This document shows, in pieces, positions 1 to 7,374 of a stretch of 18,356 nt of DNA. The stretch comes from Betaproteobacteria bacterium UBA5216. Lineage in GTDB: Bacteria > Pseudomonadota > Gammaproteobacteria > Burkholderiales > SG8-41. The stretch is taken from contig DHVE01000141.1 in assembly GCA_002412495.1 (NCBI GenBank), forward strand, positions 1 to 18,356, written 5' to 3'. The position numbers were made by a program, and so were the translations under genes. The notes under the pieces were generated by a model. The model did no database searches, was not told where the DNA came from, and saw only the letters and a program-made list of their open reading frames with translations. Position 1 is the stretch's first letter. Every line of letters starts with the position of its first letter.

Positions 1-1020
1 GTGCGCAAATCCTTGATGCGCGATTGATCGAGCACATACGACCTTATCTGGTGACCCCAGCCGATATCGGTCTTGGCGTCTTCCATGGCCTGTTTTTCTT
101 CGTTGCGCTTGCGCAGTTCCAGTTCGAACAACCGCGACTTCAGCATTGCCATCGCTTCGGCGCGGTTGCGATGCTGCGAACGGTCATTCTGGCACTGGAC
201 TACGATGCCCGTTGGCGCGTGCGTGATGCGCACTGCGGAATCGGTCTTGTTGATGTGCTGACCGCCGGCGCCGGATGCACGAAAGGTGTCGATGCGCAGA
301 TCCGCAGGATTGATGTCGATCTCGATAGAGTCATCGACTTCCGGGTAGACAAACACGCTGGCGAACGAGGTGTGCCGCCGGTTGTTGGAATCAAAGGGTG
401 ATTTGCGCACCAGCCGGTGCACCCCGCTTTCGGTGCGCAGATGGCCATACGCGTATTCGCCGGAGATTTTCAGCGAGGCGCTTTTCAGACCCGCGACTTC
501 GCCCGGTGATTCTTCGAGCAACTCAACCTTGAATTTTTTGCTCTCGCAATAGCGCAGATACATGCGTTCCAGGATTGAAGTCCAGTCCTGCGCCTCGGTG
601 CCGCCGGAGCCCGCCTGAATGTCGAGAAAGCAGTTGTTGGCGTCCATCTCGCCAGAAAACATGCGGCGAAATTCCATCTCGGCCACGGCTTTTTCAAGCG
701 CATCGGCATCGGTGGCGACCGCATTCAGCGTGGCATCGTCGGACTCCGCGCGCGCCATCTCGAACAGATCTTGTGCATCGCGCACGCTGGAAGCCAGCGC
801 GGTGAGCGAATGGACCGTGTATTCGAGGGATTTGCGCTCCTTGCCGAGTTCCTGGGCGCGTTTGCTGTCGCCCCAGACGGCGGGATCTTCGGCGAGCCTT
901 ACAACTTCATCGAGGCGATTGCGTTTGGTATCGAAGTCAAAGATACCTCCGCAGCTCCGTGGCGCGTGCGTTGACGTCGGCGATTTGCTTGGCAATGGCG
1001 TTGATGCGTTCGGCTTCCAT
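1..1020 (-). CDS. prfB: Peptide chain release factor 2 (RF2), programmed +1 frameshift, C-terminus cut by window edge
   Basis: RF2 reads UGA and UAA in the ribosomal A site and triggers peptide release. Translation starts at the ATG at 1020-1018 (MEAERINAIAKQ) and meets an in-frame TGA at codon 28 (939-937). Shifting +1 there continues as DFDTKRNRLDEV to the window edge. After the shift the stop-codon recognition tripeptide SPF is at residues 207-209 and the catalytic GGQ at 252-254. Both sit two residues later than in E. coli RF2, so the reading is well anchored. The residue matching E. coli 246 is Ala (RASGAGGQ), the variant known to be more active than the Thr of K-12. The visible part ends at IKDLR; about 28 residues of the usual ~365 lie outside. 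recJ lies upstream on the same strand, but prfB has its own promoter-like sequence. Identity is certain. Confidence 0.97.
936..950 (-). promoter_or_regulatory. prfB programmed +1 frameshift site (autoregulatory)
   Basis: On the minus strand the sequence reads GGAGGTATCTTTGAC. It has the known RF2 recoding parts: a Shine-Dalgarno-like GGAGG (950-946), three spacer bases, the slippery CTT codon (942-940), the in-frame TGA (939-937) and a following C, which weakens termination. In the known mechanism low RF2 lets the ribosome slip from CTT to TTT and resume at GAC (938-936), making full-length RF2. When RF2 is plentiful, termination gives a 27-residue peptide. The correct RF2 sequence on both sides confirms this reading. 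Confidence 0.95.
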
Positions 1021-1046
1021 GATGCAGTTAATCCTTTAAAGGCGGG

Positions 1047-1052
1047 ATTATA
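1047..1052 (-). promoter_or_regulatory. prfB -10 box (TATAAT)
   Basis: A perfect TATAAT reads on the minus strand 27 bases upstream of the prfB ATG. The -35 side is weak: GATTCT or TTCGAT are the best candidates, at 16 and 19 bp. An AAGGA about 11 bases before the ATG could be the ribosome binding site. A separate promoter would uncouple prfB from recJ. This is motif reading only. Confidence 0.5.
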
Positions 1053-1099
1053 ACCGATGGCCTATTACAGAATCGAACTACACCATCAACACCAAACCT

Positions 1100-1179
1100 G
1101 TCATTCCCGCGAAAGCGGGAATCCATAACACAGTGCCACTTGAGACGGGCTTATGGGTTCCCGCTTTCGCGATAACGAC
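1100..1179. repeat. Inverted-repeat element with a dRS3-like core, in the prfB-recJ gap
   Basis: Two 29-base arms, 1100-1128 and 1151-1179, are near-perfect reverse complements around a 22-base spacer. The left arm also contains its own palindrome at 1103-1122, ATTCCC-N8-GGGAAT. That matches the published pattern of the neisserial dRS3 repeat, though I infer the relationship from pattern alone. The right arm has lost one side of that inner palindrome (GTTATC replaces ATTCCC), so it has diverged. No transposase is present, so the element is MITE-like and non-autonomous. Transcribed, it would fold into a long hairpin just after the recJ stop and might serve as a terminator or mRNA-end structure, but no T-tract follows. 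Confidence 0.75.
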
Positions 1180-1218
1180 GGGTGGAGAGTAATGCGCTTT
1201 ACCGCAATTTGCGCCTGC

Positions 1219-2964
1219 CTACAAATGCTCCCAATGATCCAGCATCAATTGCGTAGACACATTGCCGTTGTATTCGTTAATTGAGAAGCGATACACAGCG
1301 CGTATGGCATCCGGCAGCGGTTCATTGTGGCCGAACAAAATGCCTTCAAACAGTTTGCCGTCGCGCCGCAGCCGCAGCTTTAAGTGCCGCTCGCTGACCA
1401 CGCGCTGCTGCACGATTTCAAACGGATCGAGAAAACGCGGCTCGGGGAATCCGTGTCCCCAGATGCCGTCGCGTAGGGCGTGGGCGGCGTCCAGCGTGGC
1501 GTGCTCCACGGGGAGGGTGCCGTCGGTTTCGATTTCGCGTTCGAGATCGGCGGGTGACAGCAAGGTGCGCACCACGTCTTCAAACAGGGCTTGAAATTTT
1601 TCGAAGTCGCCCTCGTGCAAGGTTAAACCCGCGGCCGCCGCGTGGCCGCCAAAGCGCAGGATCAACCCCGGCGCGCGCTTCGAAACCAGATCCAGCGCAT
1701 CGCGCAGATGCAACCCGCGAATCGAGCGGCCCGATCCCTTGATTTCGCCTTCGACACCGCGCGCGAACGCAACGGCGGGACGATGAAATTTGTCCTTGAT
1801 GCGCGAGGCAACGATGCCGATCACCCCCTGATGCCACTGCGCATCGTAGAGGCTCACGGTGTAGCCGCTGGCGTTTGTGCTTTGTTCCAGCGCGGCGAGA
1901 GCGGATTCCTGCATCTCGGCTTCGATGCCGCGGCGCTGGCGGTTCAAGGCGTCGAGTTCCTGTGCGATGACCTGTGCGCGCGCCACGTCGTCGGTGATCA
2001 GGCATTCGATGCCCAGCGACATATCGGTCAGGCGCCCGGCGGCATTCAGGCGCGGGCCAACCGCGAAACCGAGATCATGCGTGCCCGTGCGCGCCGGGTC
2101 CCGCGCGGCGACGCGTAGCAGCGCGGCGATGCCCGGCTGTGACTTGCCCGCACGGATGCGGTTCAAGCCGTGATGCACGAGGATGCGGTTGTTTTCGTCG
2201 AGCCGAACCACGTCGGCGACGGTGCCCAGGGCTACGAGGTCGAGCAGGTGCGCCAAGTTCGGTAAGGCGCGAGGCGTGAGGCGCGAGGCGTCGGTATTGC
2301 GTTGGCGCAGTTCTGCCCCGGATTTCACGAGCGCGCCGCGCTCCCGAAGCTCGGCGCGTAGGGCCAGCATCAAATAAAACATCACCCCCACGCCGGCCAG
2401 ATGTTTGCTGGGGAAAGTGCAGCCATGCTGATTCGGATTGATGATGCACCACGCATCGGGCAGCGTGTCGCCGGGCAAATGGTGATCGGTAATCAACACC
2501 TTGATGCCGAGCCGGTTGGCCTCGGCGACACCTTCGACACTGGCAATGCCGTTATCGACGGTAATGATCACGTCTGGCGCTTTTTCGCGCGCGGCCAGTT
2601 GCACGATCTCCGGCGTGAGGCCGTAGCCGTATTCAAATCGATTCGGCACTAGATAGTCGATCACCGCACCCATCGAACGCAACGCGCGCATGCCGACCGC
2701 GCAGGCCGTGGCGCCATCGGCATCGTAGTCGGCGATGATCAGCAGCTTTTGTTTCGCGGCAATCGCGTCGGCGAGCAATGCCGCCATGTGTTGCAGGTTC
2801 AACATCGCAGCGGGCGGGTGCAGACGATCGAGGTCGGTCGCGAGTTGCTGTTCGCTCACGATGCCGCGCGCGGCATACACGCGCACGAGCAGCGGATGCA
2901 CGCCGCTTTGCGCAAGCGCGTTAACGGATTCGGCGGAAACAGGGCGTGTGGTGATGACCGGCAT
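1219..2964 (-). CDS. recJ: Single-stranded-DNA-specific 5'-3' exonuclease RecJ
   Basis: RecJ degrades single-stranded DNA 5' to 3' in RecF-pathway recombination, mismatch repair and base excision repair. The 581-residue protein has the full DHH-family set: ADYDADG (residues 78-84), VDNG (136-139), TDHH (159-162), LGTVADVV (246-253) and GPRLNAAGR (303-311). The DHHA1 motif GGHAAAAG is at 439-446, followed by a C-terminal OB-fold-like region (about 510-580). Metal-binding Asp and His residues appear intact. The ATG at 2964 is five bases past the stop of the RpfE-family gene, so the two are probably co-transcribed and perhaps translationally coupled; no clear Shine-Dalgarno is visible. One oddity is a linker around residues 210-235 carrying a tandem heptamer repeat. 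Length is typical of the family. Confidence 0.97.
   Translation of the reverse strand: MPVITTRPVSAESVNALAQSGVHPLLVRVYAARGIVSEQQLATDLDRLHPPAAMLNLQHMAALLADAIAAKQKLLIIADYDADGATACAVGMRALRSMGAVIDYLVPNRFEYGYGLTPEIVQLAAREKAPDVIITVDNGIASVEGVAEANRLGIKVLITDHHLPGDTLPDAWCIINPNQHGCTFPSKHLAGVGVMFYLMLALRAELRERGALVKSGAELRQRNTDASRLTPRALPNLAHLLDLVALGTVADVVRLDENNRILVHHGLNRIRAGKSQPGIAALLRVAARDPARTGTHDLGFAVGPRLNAAGRLTDMSLGIECLITDDVARAQVIAQELDALNRQRRGIEAEMQESALAALEQSTNASGYTVSLYDAQWHQGVIGIVASRIKDKFHRPAVAFARGVEGEIKGSGRSIRGLHLRDALDLVSKRAPGLILRFGGHAAAAGLTLHEGDFEKFQALFEDVVRTLLSPADLEREIETDGTLPVEHATLDAAHALRDGIWGHGFPEPRFLDPFEIVQQRVVSERHLKLRLRRDGKLFEGILFGHNEPLPDAIRAVYRFSINEYNGNVSTQLMLDHWEHL
2266..2293. repeat. Tandem heptamer repeat GGCGYGA inside recJ
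   Basis: Consecutive heptamers GGCGCGA, GGCGTGA and GGCGCGA are followed by the imperfect GGCGTCG. They encode about residues 224-233 of RecJ, in a linker between the DHH motifs and the LGTVADVV motif. Three copies are 21 bp, so the reading frame is kept. Copy changes of other sizes would shift the frame. Confidence 0.6.
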
Positions 2965-2969
2965 GGTTG

Positions 2970-3980
2970 TTATAAGTATCTGTTTTTACGCCAGAATTTA
3001 TATTGATCCCAACGCTGGATGACAAATTGGCAAAGGCTGACGTCACTGTGGCTGATGATCGTTAGAGTATTGACTGCGCCGGATTGAAGCGCATCGCACA
3101 GTGGACTGAACCAATCGCGCTCGAGCGCGGTCACAGCGTCGCTCCAGGCTTGCACGTCGCCGCGGCGCAAATGTGATTCCAATGATTCCAGCGAAAAAAA
3201 ATGCGACGTGTTTTTAAGGTTATCCGTGGAGATACGCGCCGGCACATCTTCAATGGCACAACCGCCATGATGTGCCAGTGCGCGGATGGTGGCGTCGCCG
3301 CTCCAAACCGTGCCGAATGGAGCGGGCGCAGGCACGGTGGGGGGAAGCGTTCCGCCGCCCCACAACCACACGCTATTGACCGGCAACTGGCCGCGCGCCT
3401 CGCGCGCGTCGTTAAAGGGATGCGAATGCAGCAGCATTTGCATTTCGGTGAGGATGCGATGCCAGCGCGCGCTGTCCGCGCCCTTGGGCAAGAACGGGCG
3501 GACGTCGCGGCCGATGACCGTGGCGAGATGGGTGGTGGTCAGTGCGGGCGTGGTGTCGCCGCGCAGAAACCAGTGGTTGGGCTTTGGCGCGTGCAGCGTG
3601 ACGCTTTCTTCGCGCAGATGCTCGCCCAGTGTGGCGGCGAAGGCCGTAGATTCCTCCGGCGTTATGGTCAACGATGCGGGATCGGCGAGTACCAGCGCAT
3701 TGCGTCGTGTTTCCAGATGTACGGGCGTCGCGCACAGCCAGTATCCGCTGGCGGCGGCGAGATTTGCGCCGCGTGCCAGCAACGGCGCGAGCGGCCAATC
3801 CTGTTGGCGCGCGATGCCGAAGTGCTGGCACAACCATGCTTCTGTATCCACCGCGGTGTCGTTGCGCATGGATGCGCGCGCGAGCATCGCTTTGAGCTGT
3901 GGCGCGTCCACCGCGCGCCACAACGCTTCGCCCAGTTCGCGCGGTGGCAGCAGATGGGGGATGAAGAGAGTGCAATCCAT
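2970..3980 (-). CDS. RpfE-family / COG4255-like conserved protein of unknown function, upstream of recJ
   Basis: This cytoplasmic-looking protein of 336 residues (from the ATG at 3980) has no signal peptide or membrane segment. It resembles the family named after Xanthomonas RpfE, often mis-annotated as a phosphoglycerate mutase regulator. Recognisable blocks are FIPHLLPPRE at the N-terminus, GYWLCATPVHLETRRNALVLAD in the first half, a NHWFL segment and VNSVWLWGGG. An in-frame TTG at 4010 would add ten residues (MSGATLARIP), but the ATG fits the family start better and lies just after a promoter-like TGCTACACT. The stop is five bases before recJ, and a recJ-rpfE pairing is also known in Xanthomonas. 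The biochemical function is unknown and I do not assign one. An A8 run (plus strand, 3194-3201) sits in the C-terminal part. Confidence 0.75.
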   Translation of the reverse strand: MDCTLFIPHLLPPRELGEALWRAVDAPQLKAMLARASMRNDTAVDTEAWLCQHFGIARQQDWPLAPLLARGANLAAASGYWLCATPVHLETRRNALVLADPASLTITPEESTAFAATLGEHLREESVTLHAPKPNHWFLRGDTTPALTTTHLATVIGRDVRPFLPKGADSARWHRILTEMQMLLHSHPFNDAREARGQLPVNSVWLWGGGTLPPTVPAPAPFGTVWSGDATIRALAHHGGCAIEDVPARISTDNLKNTSHFFSLESLESHLRRGDVQAWSDAVTALERDWFSPLCDALQSGAVNTLTIISHSDVSLCQFVIQRWDQYKFWRKNRYL

Positions 3981-3993
3981 GGGAATGCGCGCG

Positions 3994-4002
3994 AGTGTAG
4001 CA
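3994..4002 (-). promoter_or_regulatory. Extended -10 promoter candidate for the rpfE-like/recJ operon
   Basis: The minus strand reads TGC-TACACT, an extended -10 (TGn plus a 4/6 hexamer), ending 13 bases before the ATG at 3980. The best -35 is a poor TTCAAT at 18 bp, as is common with extended -10 promoters. The expected leader is only about 6 nt. Confidence 0.4.
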
Positions 4003-4055
4003 CCCGACAAAGTGTGAATTGAAGTAAACTTCGCGTTTTCAAAGTCTCGCCTTCA

Positions 4056-5300
4056 GTGAAATCCTACGAACTCTTCATCGGCCTGCGCTACACGCGCTCG
4101 CGCCAGCGCACGCGCTTTATTTCGGTGATTTCGCTGATCAGCGTGATCGGCATCGCGCTGGGCATGACGGTGCTGATCACCGTGTTGTCGGTGATGAACG
4201 GTTTTCAGCGCGAGGTGCGCAAGACGATGCTGAGCGCCGTGGCGCATGTGCAGATTTCCGGCTTTGACGACAAGCTGTCGGATTGGGAAAAAGTTGCCGC
4301 CATCGCCAAAGCACATCCGAACGTGCAGGCCGCCGCGCCGTATGTGAACGCGCAAGGCCTGTTAACCAGCGGCAGCCAGGTGCGCGGCGCCTATCTGCGC
4401 GGCATCGTGCCGGAACTGGAAGGGCGTGTGGATGATCTGGCGATCAGCATGCGCCAGGGCAAACTCGACAGCCTGAAGGCCGGCGAATTCAACGTGATTC
4501 TGGGCGAATCGCTGGCGCGCGCGCTGAATGTCAGCGTGGGTGAAAAAGTCGTGCTGGTGGCGCCCCAGGGGCAGGTGACGCCGGCGGGCATCTTGCCGCG
4601 CCTGCGTCAGTTCACCGTGGTGGGCACGTTTCGCGTTGGGCATCATGAAATTGATTCCGGCTTGGCGCTTACGCATATCGAGGATGCGCAGCGCCTGTAT
4701 CGCATGGGCGATCAGATCAGCGGCGTACGGCTGAAACTGGATGATCTGTTTCAGGCGCAGCGTGTGGCGCGCGATCTGTCGGCGCAAGTGCCGCCGAATA
4801 CGCTGGTGAACGACTGGACGCGCATGAATGCCACGTATTTTCGCGCCGTCGATCTCGAAAAACGCATGATGTCGCTGCTGCTGTTTTTTATCATTGCCAT
4901 TGCCGCGTTTAATCTGGTGTCGAGCCTGTTCATGGTGGTGAAAGAGAAGCAGTCGGACATCGCGATTCTGCGTACGCTCGGCGCATCGCCCGGCGGCGTG
5001 ATGAAAATCTTCATGACGCAGGGCATCGTGATCGGCGTGGCGGGCGTGTTTTTCGGCATGGTGTTCGGCATCCTCGGGGCGCTGTACGTGGATGTCATCG
5101 TCGGGTTTATCGAGCGACTGTTCGGCTTTCGCTTTCTGGATCCGTCGGTGTATCAGATCTCGAGTTTGCCTTCCGAATTGCGCCCGATGGACGTGGTGCT
5201 GACCGCATGCCTGTCGTTCTTCATGGCGTCGATTGCCACCATTTATCCGGCATGGCGCGCGTCCAAGGTGAATCCGGCGGAGGCGCTCCGCTATGAGTGA
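4056..5300 (+). CDS. lolC: Lipoprotein-releasing ABC transporter permease LolC/E family
   Basis: This inner-membrane permease extracts outer-membrane lipoproteins and hands them to LolA, powered by LolD. It is 414 residues, the usual family length. One membrane segment lies at about 22-48, a large periplasmic domain at about 50-268, and three more segments at about 270-295, 318-345 and 378-400. Residues 168-183 (VAPQGQVTPAGILPRL) match the hook of LolC that binds LolA. The cytoplasmic coupling segment KEKQSDIAILRTLGASP (296-312) and the family C-terminus NPAEALRYE are present. The start is GTG at 4056 (KSYELFIGLRYTRSR), with no clear Shine-Dalgarno. The 3' end overlaps lolD by 8 bp. No lolE follows, so the complex may use two copies of this subunit. 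Confidence 0.95.
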   Translation: MKSYELFIGLRYTRSRQRTRFISVISLISVIGIALGMTVLITVLSVMNGFQREVRKTMLSAVAHVQISGFDDKLSDWEKVAAIAKAHPNVQAAAPYVNAQGLLTSGSQVRGAYLRGIVPELEGRVDDLAISMRQGKLDSLKAGEFNVILGESLARALNVSVGEKVVLVAPQGQVTPAGILPRLRQFTVVGTFRVGHHEIDSGLALTHIEDAQRLYRMGDQISGVRLKLDDLFQAQRVARDLSAQVPPNTLVNDWTRMNATYFRAVDLEKRMMSLLLFFIIAIAAFNLVSSLFMVVKEKQSDIAILRTLGASPGGVMKIFMTQGIVIGVAGVFFGMVFGILGALYVDVIVGFIERLFGFRFLDPSVYQISSLPSELRPMDVVLTACLSFFMASIATIYPAWRASKVNPAEALRYE

Positions 5301-5988
5301 TGCAAGCATGAAGGAAGCCGTGATCGCCTGCCGCGGCCTGCGCAAGATTTATCAGCAAGGCAAGGTCGAAGTGCCGGTGTTGCTGAGCATAGATTTTGAG
5401 GTGGCGCGCGGCGAACGCGTGGCCATCGTCGGCGCATCGGGATCGGGCAAGAGCACGCTGCTGCATCTGCTGGGCGGCTTGGATCAAGCGACGGCGGGTG
5501 ATATTTTCATTCTGGGCAAGAACATCCGTACGCAAAGCGAGGCCGAACGCGGCGCCACGCGCAACCACGCCTTGGGATTTGTGTATCAGTTTCATCATCT
5601 GCTGCCGGAATTTACCGCCATCGAAAACGTGGCAATGCCGCTGCTGATTCGCCGCACGCCCAAAGACGAAGCCTACGCGGCCGCGCGGCGCATGCTGGGC
5701 GACGTGGGTCTCGCGCACCGGCTGGAACACACGCCGGGCGAACTCTCCGGTGGCGAACGTCAGCGTGCGGCGCTTGCGCGCGCGCTGGTAACGCGGCCCG
5801 CTTGCGTGCTGGCGGATGAACCCACCGGCAATCTGGATCGCAAAAACGCGGGCGCGGTGTTTGATCTGATGCTGGAGCTGAATCAGTCGCTCGCCACGAG
5901 CTTTGTCATCGTCACGCACGACATGGAAATCGCCGCGCGTGCAAACCGCGTGATGCGCCTGATCGACGGCGCGTTGCAGGCGGCCTGA
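5293..5988 (+). CDS. lolD: Lipoprotein-releasing ABC transporter ATP-binding protein LolD
   Basis: This is the cytoplasmic ATPase of the Lol exporter. All ABC motifs are visible in 231 residues: Walker A GASGSGKST (47-55), Q-loop Gln99 (VYQFHHLLPEFTAIENV), signature LSGGERQR (151-158), Walker B CVLADE (171-176) with D-loop GNLD, and the switch His209 (VTHD). The ATG at 5293 lies inside the end of lolC, so the two are translationally coupled. A second ATG at 5308 (MKEAVIACRGL) is a possible alternative start. The LolD subfamily is indicated by the sequence and by the lolC partner. Confidence 0.95.
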   Translation: MSDASMKEAVIACRGLRKIYQQGKVEVPVLLSIDFEVARGERVAIVGASGSGKSTLLHLLGGLDQATAGDIFILGKNIRTQSEAERGATRNHALGFVYQFHHLLPEFTAIENVAMPLLIRRTPKDEAYAAARRMLGDVGLAHRLEHTPGELSGGERQRAALARALVTRPACVLADEPTGNLDRKNAGAVFDLMLELNQSLATSFVIVTHDMEIAARANRVMRLIDGALQAA

Positions 5989-6006
5989 TCCGGCAGCGTG
6001 ATCAGG
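5984..6006. terminator. Weak bidirectional terminator-like inverted repeat between lolD and the convergent Bug gene
   Basis: CCTGATC (5984-5990) and GATCAGG (6000-6006) can pair with a nine-base loop and cover both stop codons. The stem is short and no T-run follows on either strand, so termination is only possible. Confidence 0.25.
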
Positions 6007-6985
6007 GTTTCGCCACCGCTCCGATATCGCGCAGAAAGCCGCGCACCCAAGCCTGCCGCTGTTGCAGGTGCTGGGTGAACTCGGCGCTGCCTTTCCAGAT
6101 GTTTTCGTAGTGGCTGCTTTGCGCGTGCGCCTTCCACGGTGCGCTGAGGTAGACGCGGTGGAGCGCCGCTTCCATGGTTTCGACGGCTTCCTTGGGCACG
6201 CCGGCCGGCATCGCTAGGCCGCGTCCCGAGCCTATGTGTATGTTGTAACCAAGCTCTTTCAGCGTGGGCGTGTCGGGCACGATCGCCATGCGTTGCAACG
6301 TGGAGACCGCCAGCACGCGCAGCTTTTTGGATTCCACCGCGGGCATGCCTTCGGAGACGTTTTCGGTGGACAGGTGCGTGTGTCCGCCCATCACCGAGAT
6401 CAGCGCCTCGGCGCCGCTTTTCATGGAAACCGCCTTGAATCGCGCGCCGGTTTCCTGCTCGATCATGTAAAGCAGCATGCGCCCCGAACTGGTGGGCGAA
6501 CCAATGCTGCCGACCAGTGTGCCGGGCTCGCGTTTGGCTGCGTCGATCAAGTCCTTGAAGGTTTTATACGGCGAATCCGCCGACACGATGACCGCTTGCG
6601 GGTCCTGCGCCAGCATCGCGAGTGGCGTGAACTGGTCGAGGTTGATGCTGAATTCGGGTCGCAGCGAGGCGCTGATCAGCGTGCTGCTGACGCTGGCCAA
6701 TATCACGTGCGGGTCGCCACGTTTGTTCTTGATGTAATTGAAGGTCGCCGTGCCCGCGCCGCCGTTTCGATTGCTCACGGTGATGGGCTGGCGCACCCAC
6801 TGCTCGCGCGTGAGAATTTCCGCGATGATGCGCGCGACACGATCGGCGCCGGCGCCGGGACCGGTGTGTACCACGAATTCCAGCGGTCGCGAGGGAAACG
6901 ATTGCGCGCTCGCGGCGGAGGCCAACCAAACCGAGATCGCGAGGCATGCCGTGGCTGCCATCGCTGTAAGAGGGGTGTGGCGCAT
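6002..6985 (-). CDS. Bug/TctC-family periplasmic substrate-binding protein (divergent, orphan)
   Basis: Bug proteins are periplasmic solute receptors of tripartite tricarboxylate transporters. This 327-residue protein begins with a signal peptide ending ASA at residue 27, followed by the family start QSFPSRPLEFVV. Further family landmarks are ITVSNRNGGAG, PYKTFKDLIDAAKREPGTL, LRVLAVSTLQRM and PDTPTLKELGYNI. The ligand-loop region is unusual: HTGPGAGADRVAR replaces the common YPPGG..D, and RGLAMPAGVP replaces the WYG-containing stretch seen in the two other Bug proteins here. It may bind a different ligand. No tctA/tctB genes are nearby. It is last in a minus-strand run, 18 bases after the small membrane protein gene, and converges with lolD. 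Confidence 0.9.
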   Translation of the reverse strand: MRHTPLTAMAATACLAISVWLASAASAQSFPSRPLEFVVHTGPGAGADRVARIIAEILTREQWVRQPITVSNRNGGAGTATFNYIKNKRGDPHVILASVSSTLISASLRPEFSINLDQFTPLAMLAQDPQAVIVSADSPYKTFKDLIDAAKREPGTLVGSIGSPTSSGRMLLYMIEQETGARFKAVSMKSGAEALISVMGGHTHLSTENVSEGMPAVESKKLRVLAVSTLQRMAIVPDTPTLKELGYNIHIGSGRGLAMPAGVPKEAVETMEAALHRVYLSAPWKAHAQSSHYENIWKGSAEFTQHLQQRQAWVRGFLRDIGAVAKP

Positions 6986-7003
6986 GAAGGTGTTGCCCGC
7001 GGA

Positions 7004-7339
7004 TCAGGATGCAGGCGTGGTTGCGACCGTGCGTATGCGGCAGATGGCGCTGGCGCGTTGCACGTCATCATAAAGCGTTGCGTCGCCGAGCATCTGCGTC
7101 AGCAAAAAATGCGGCGCGGCACGTTTGATGAGGCGTGGCGCGACGATGCCTGCGGCGATGAGCGCGAGTCCGCTCCATAACCAGCCCATCAGTGCGGCCG
7201 CGATGCCCGCGCCGAGTACCGGCAGGGCGAACAGCGGCAGCAATAAGCGCGCGCCGAGGTATTGACCCGAGCGTGCCGGGTCGAATTCGACGGAGATACG
7301 GCCGGCACGATACGCCGCGACGAATTCAGCGTGCGTCAT
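7004..7339 (-). CDS. Small conserved-looking inner-membrane protein of unknown function
   Basis: The 111-residue product has a polar N-terminus (MTHAEFVAAYRAGRISVEFD), then two adjacent hydrophobic segments at about 31-50 and 51-67 joined by a short turn, then a basic cytoplasmic-looking tail (LIKRAAPHFLLTQMLGD). No catalytic motif is visible and I do not recognise a named family. It lies 35 bases downstream of the potassium channel gene and 18 bases upstream of the Bug gene on the same strand, so it is probably in their operon. The ATG at 7339 has no clear Shine-Dalgarno. Confidence 0.7.
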   Translation of the reverse strand: MTHAEFVAAYRAGRISVEFDPARSGQYLGARLLLPLFALPVLGAGIAAALMGWLWSGLALIAAGIVAPRLIKRAAPHFLLTQMLGDATLYDDVQRASAICRIRTVATTPAS

Positions 7340-7374
7340 TGGAAAAATGCAATAAAAACAATGCGTTAAATTCG

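Noticed and set aside
1100..1179. CRISPR-like repeat
   Set aside because: There are only two arms, in inverted rather than direct orientation, with no spacer series or cas genes.
3201..4022. Two long plus-strand frames (273 and 243 codons) opposite the RpfE-family gene
   Set aside because: Shadow composition; the minus-strand frame carries family motifs and links directly to recJ.
4362..5345. 327-codon minus-strand open frame opposite lolC
   Set aside because: His/Arg/Gln-rich product typical of an antisense shadow in GC-rich DNA; it lies wholly over the well-supported lolC.
6236..7180. 314-codon plus-strand open frame over the Bug and small membrane protein genes
   Set aside because: Low-complexity Arg/Gly/His composition and no recognisable domain; the opposite strand has a clear signal peptide and family motifs.
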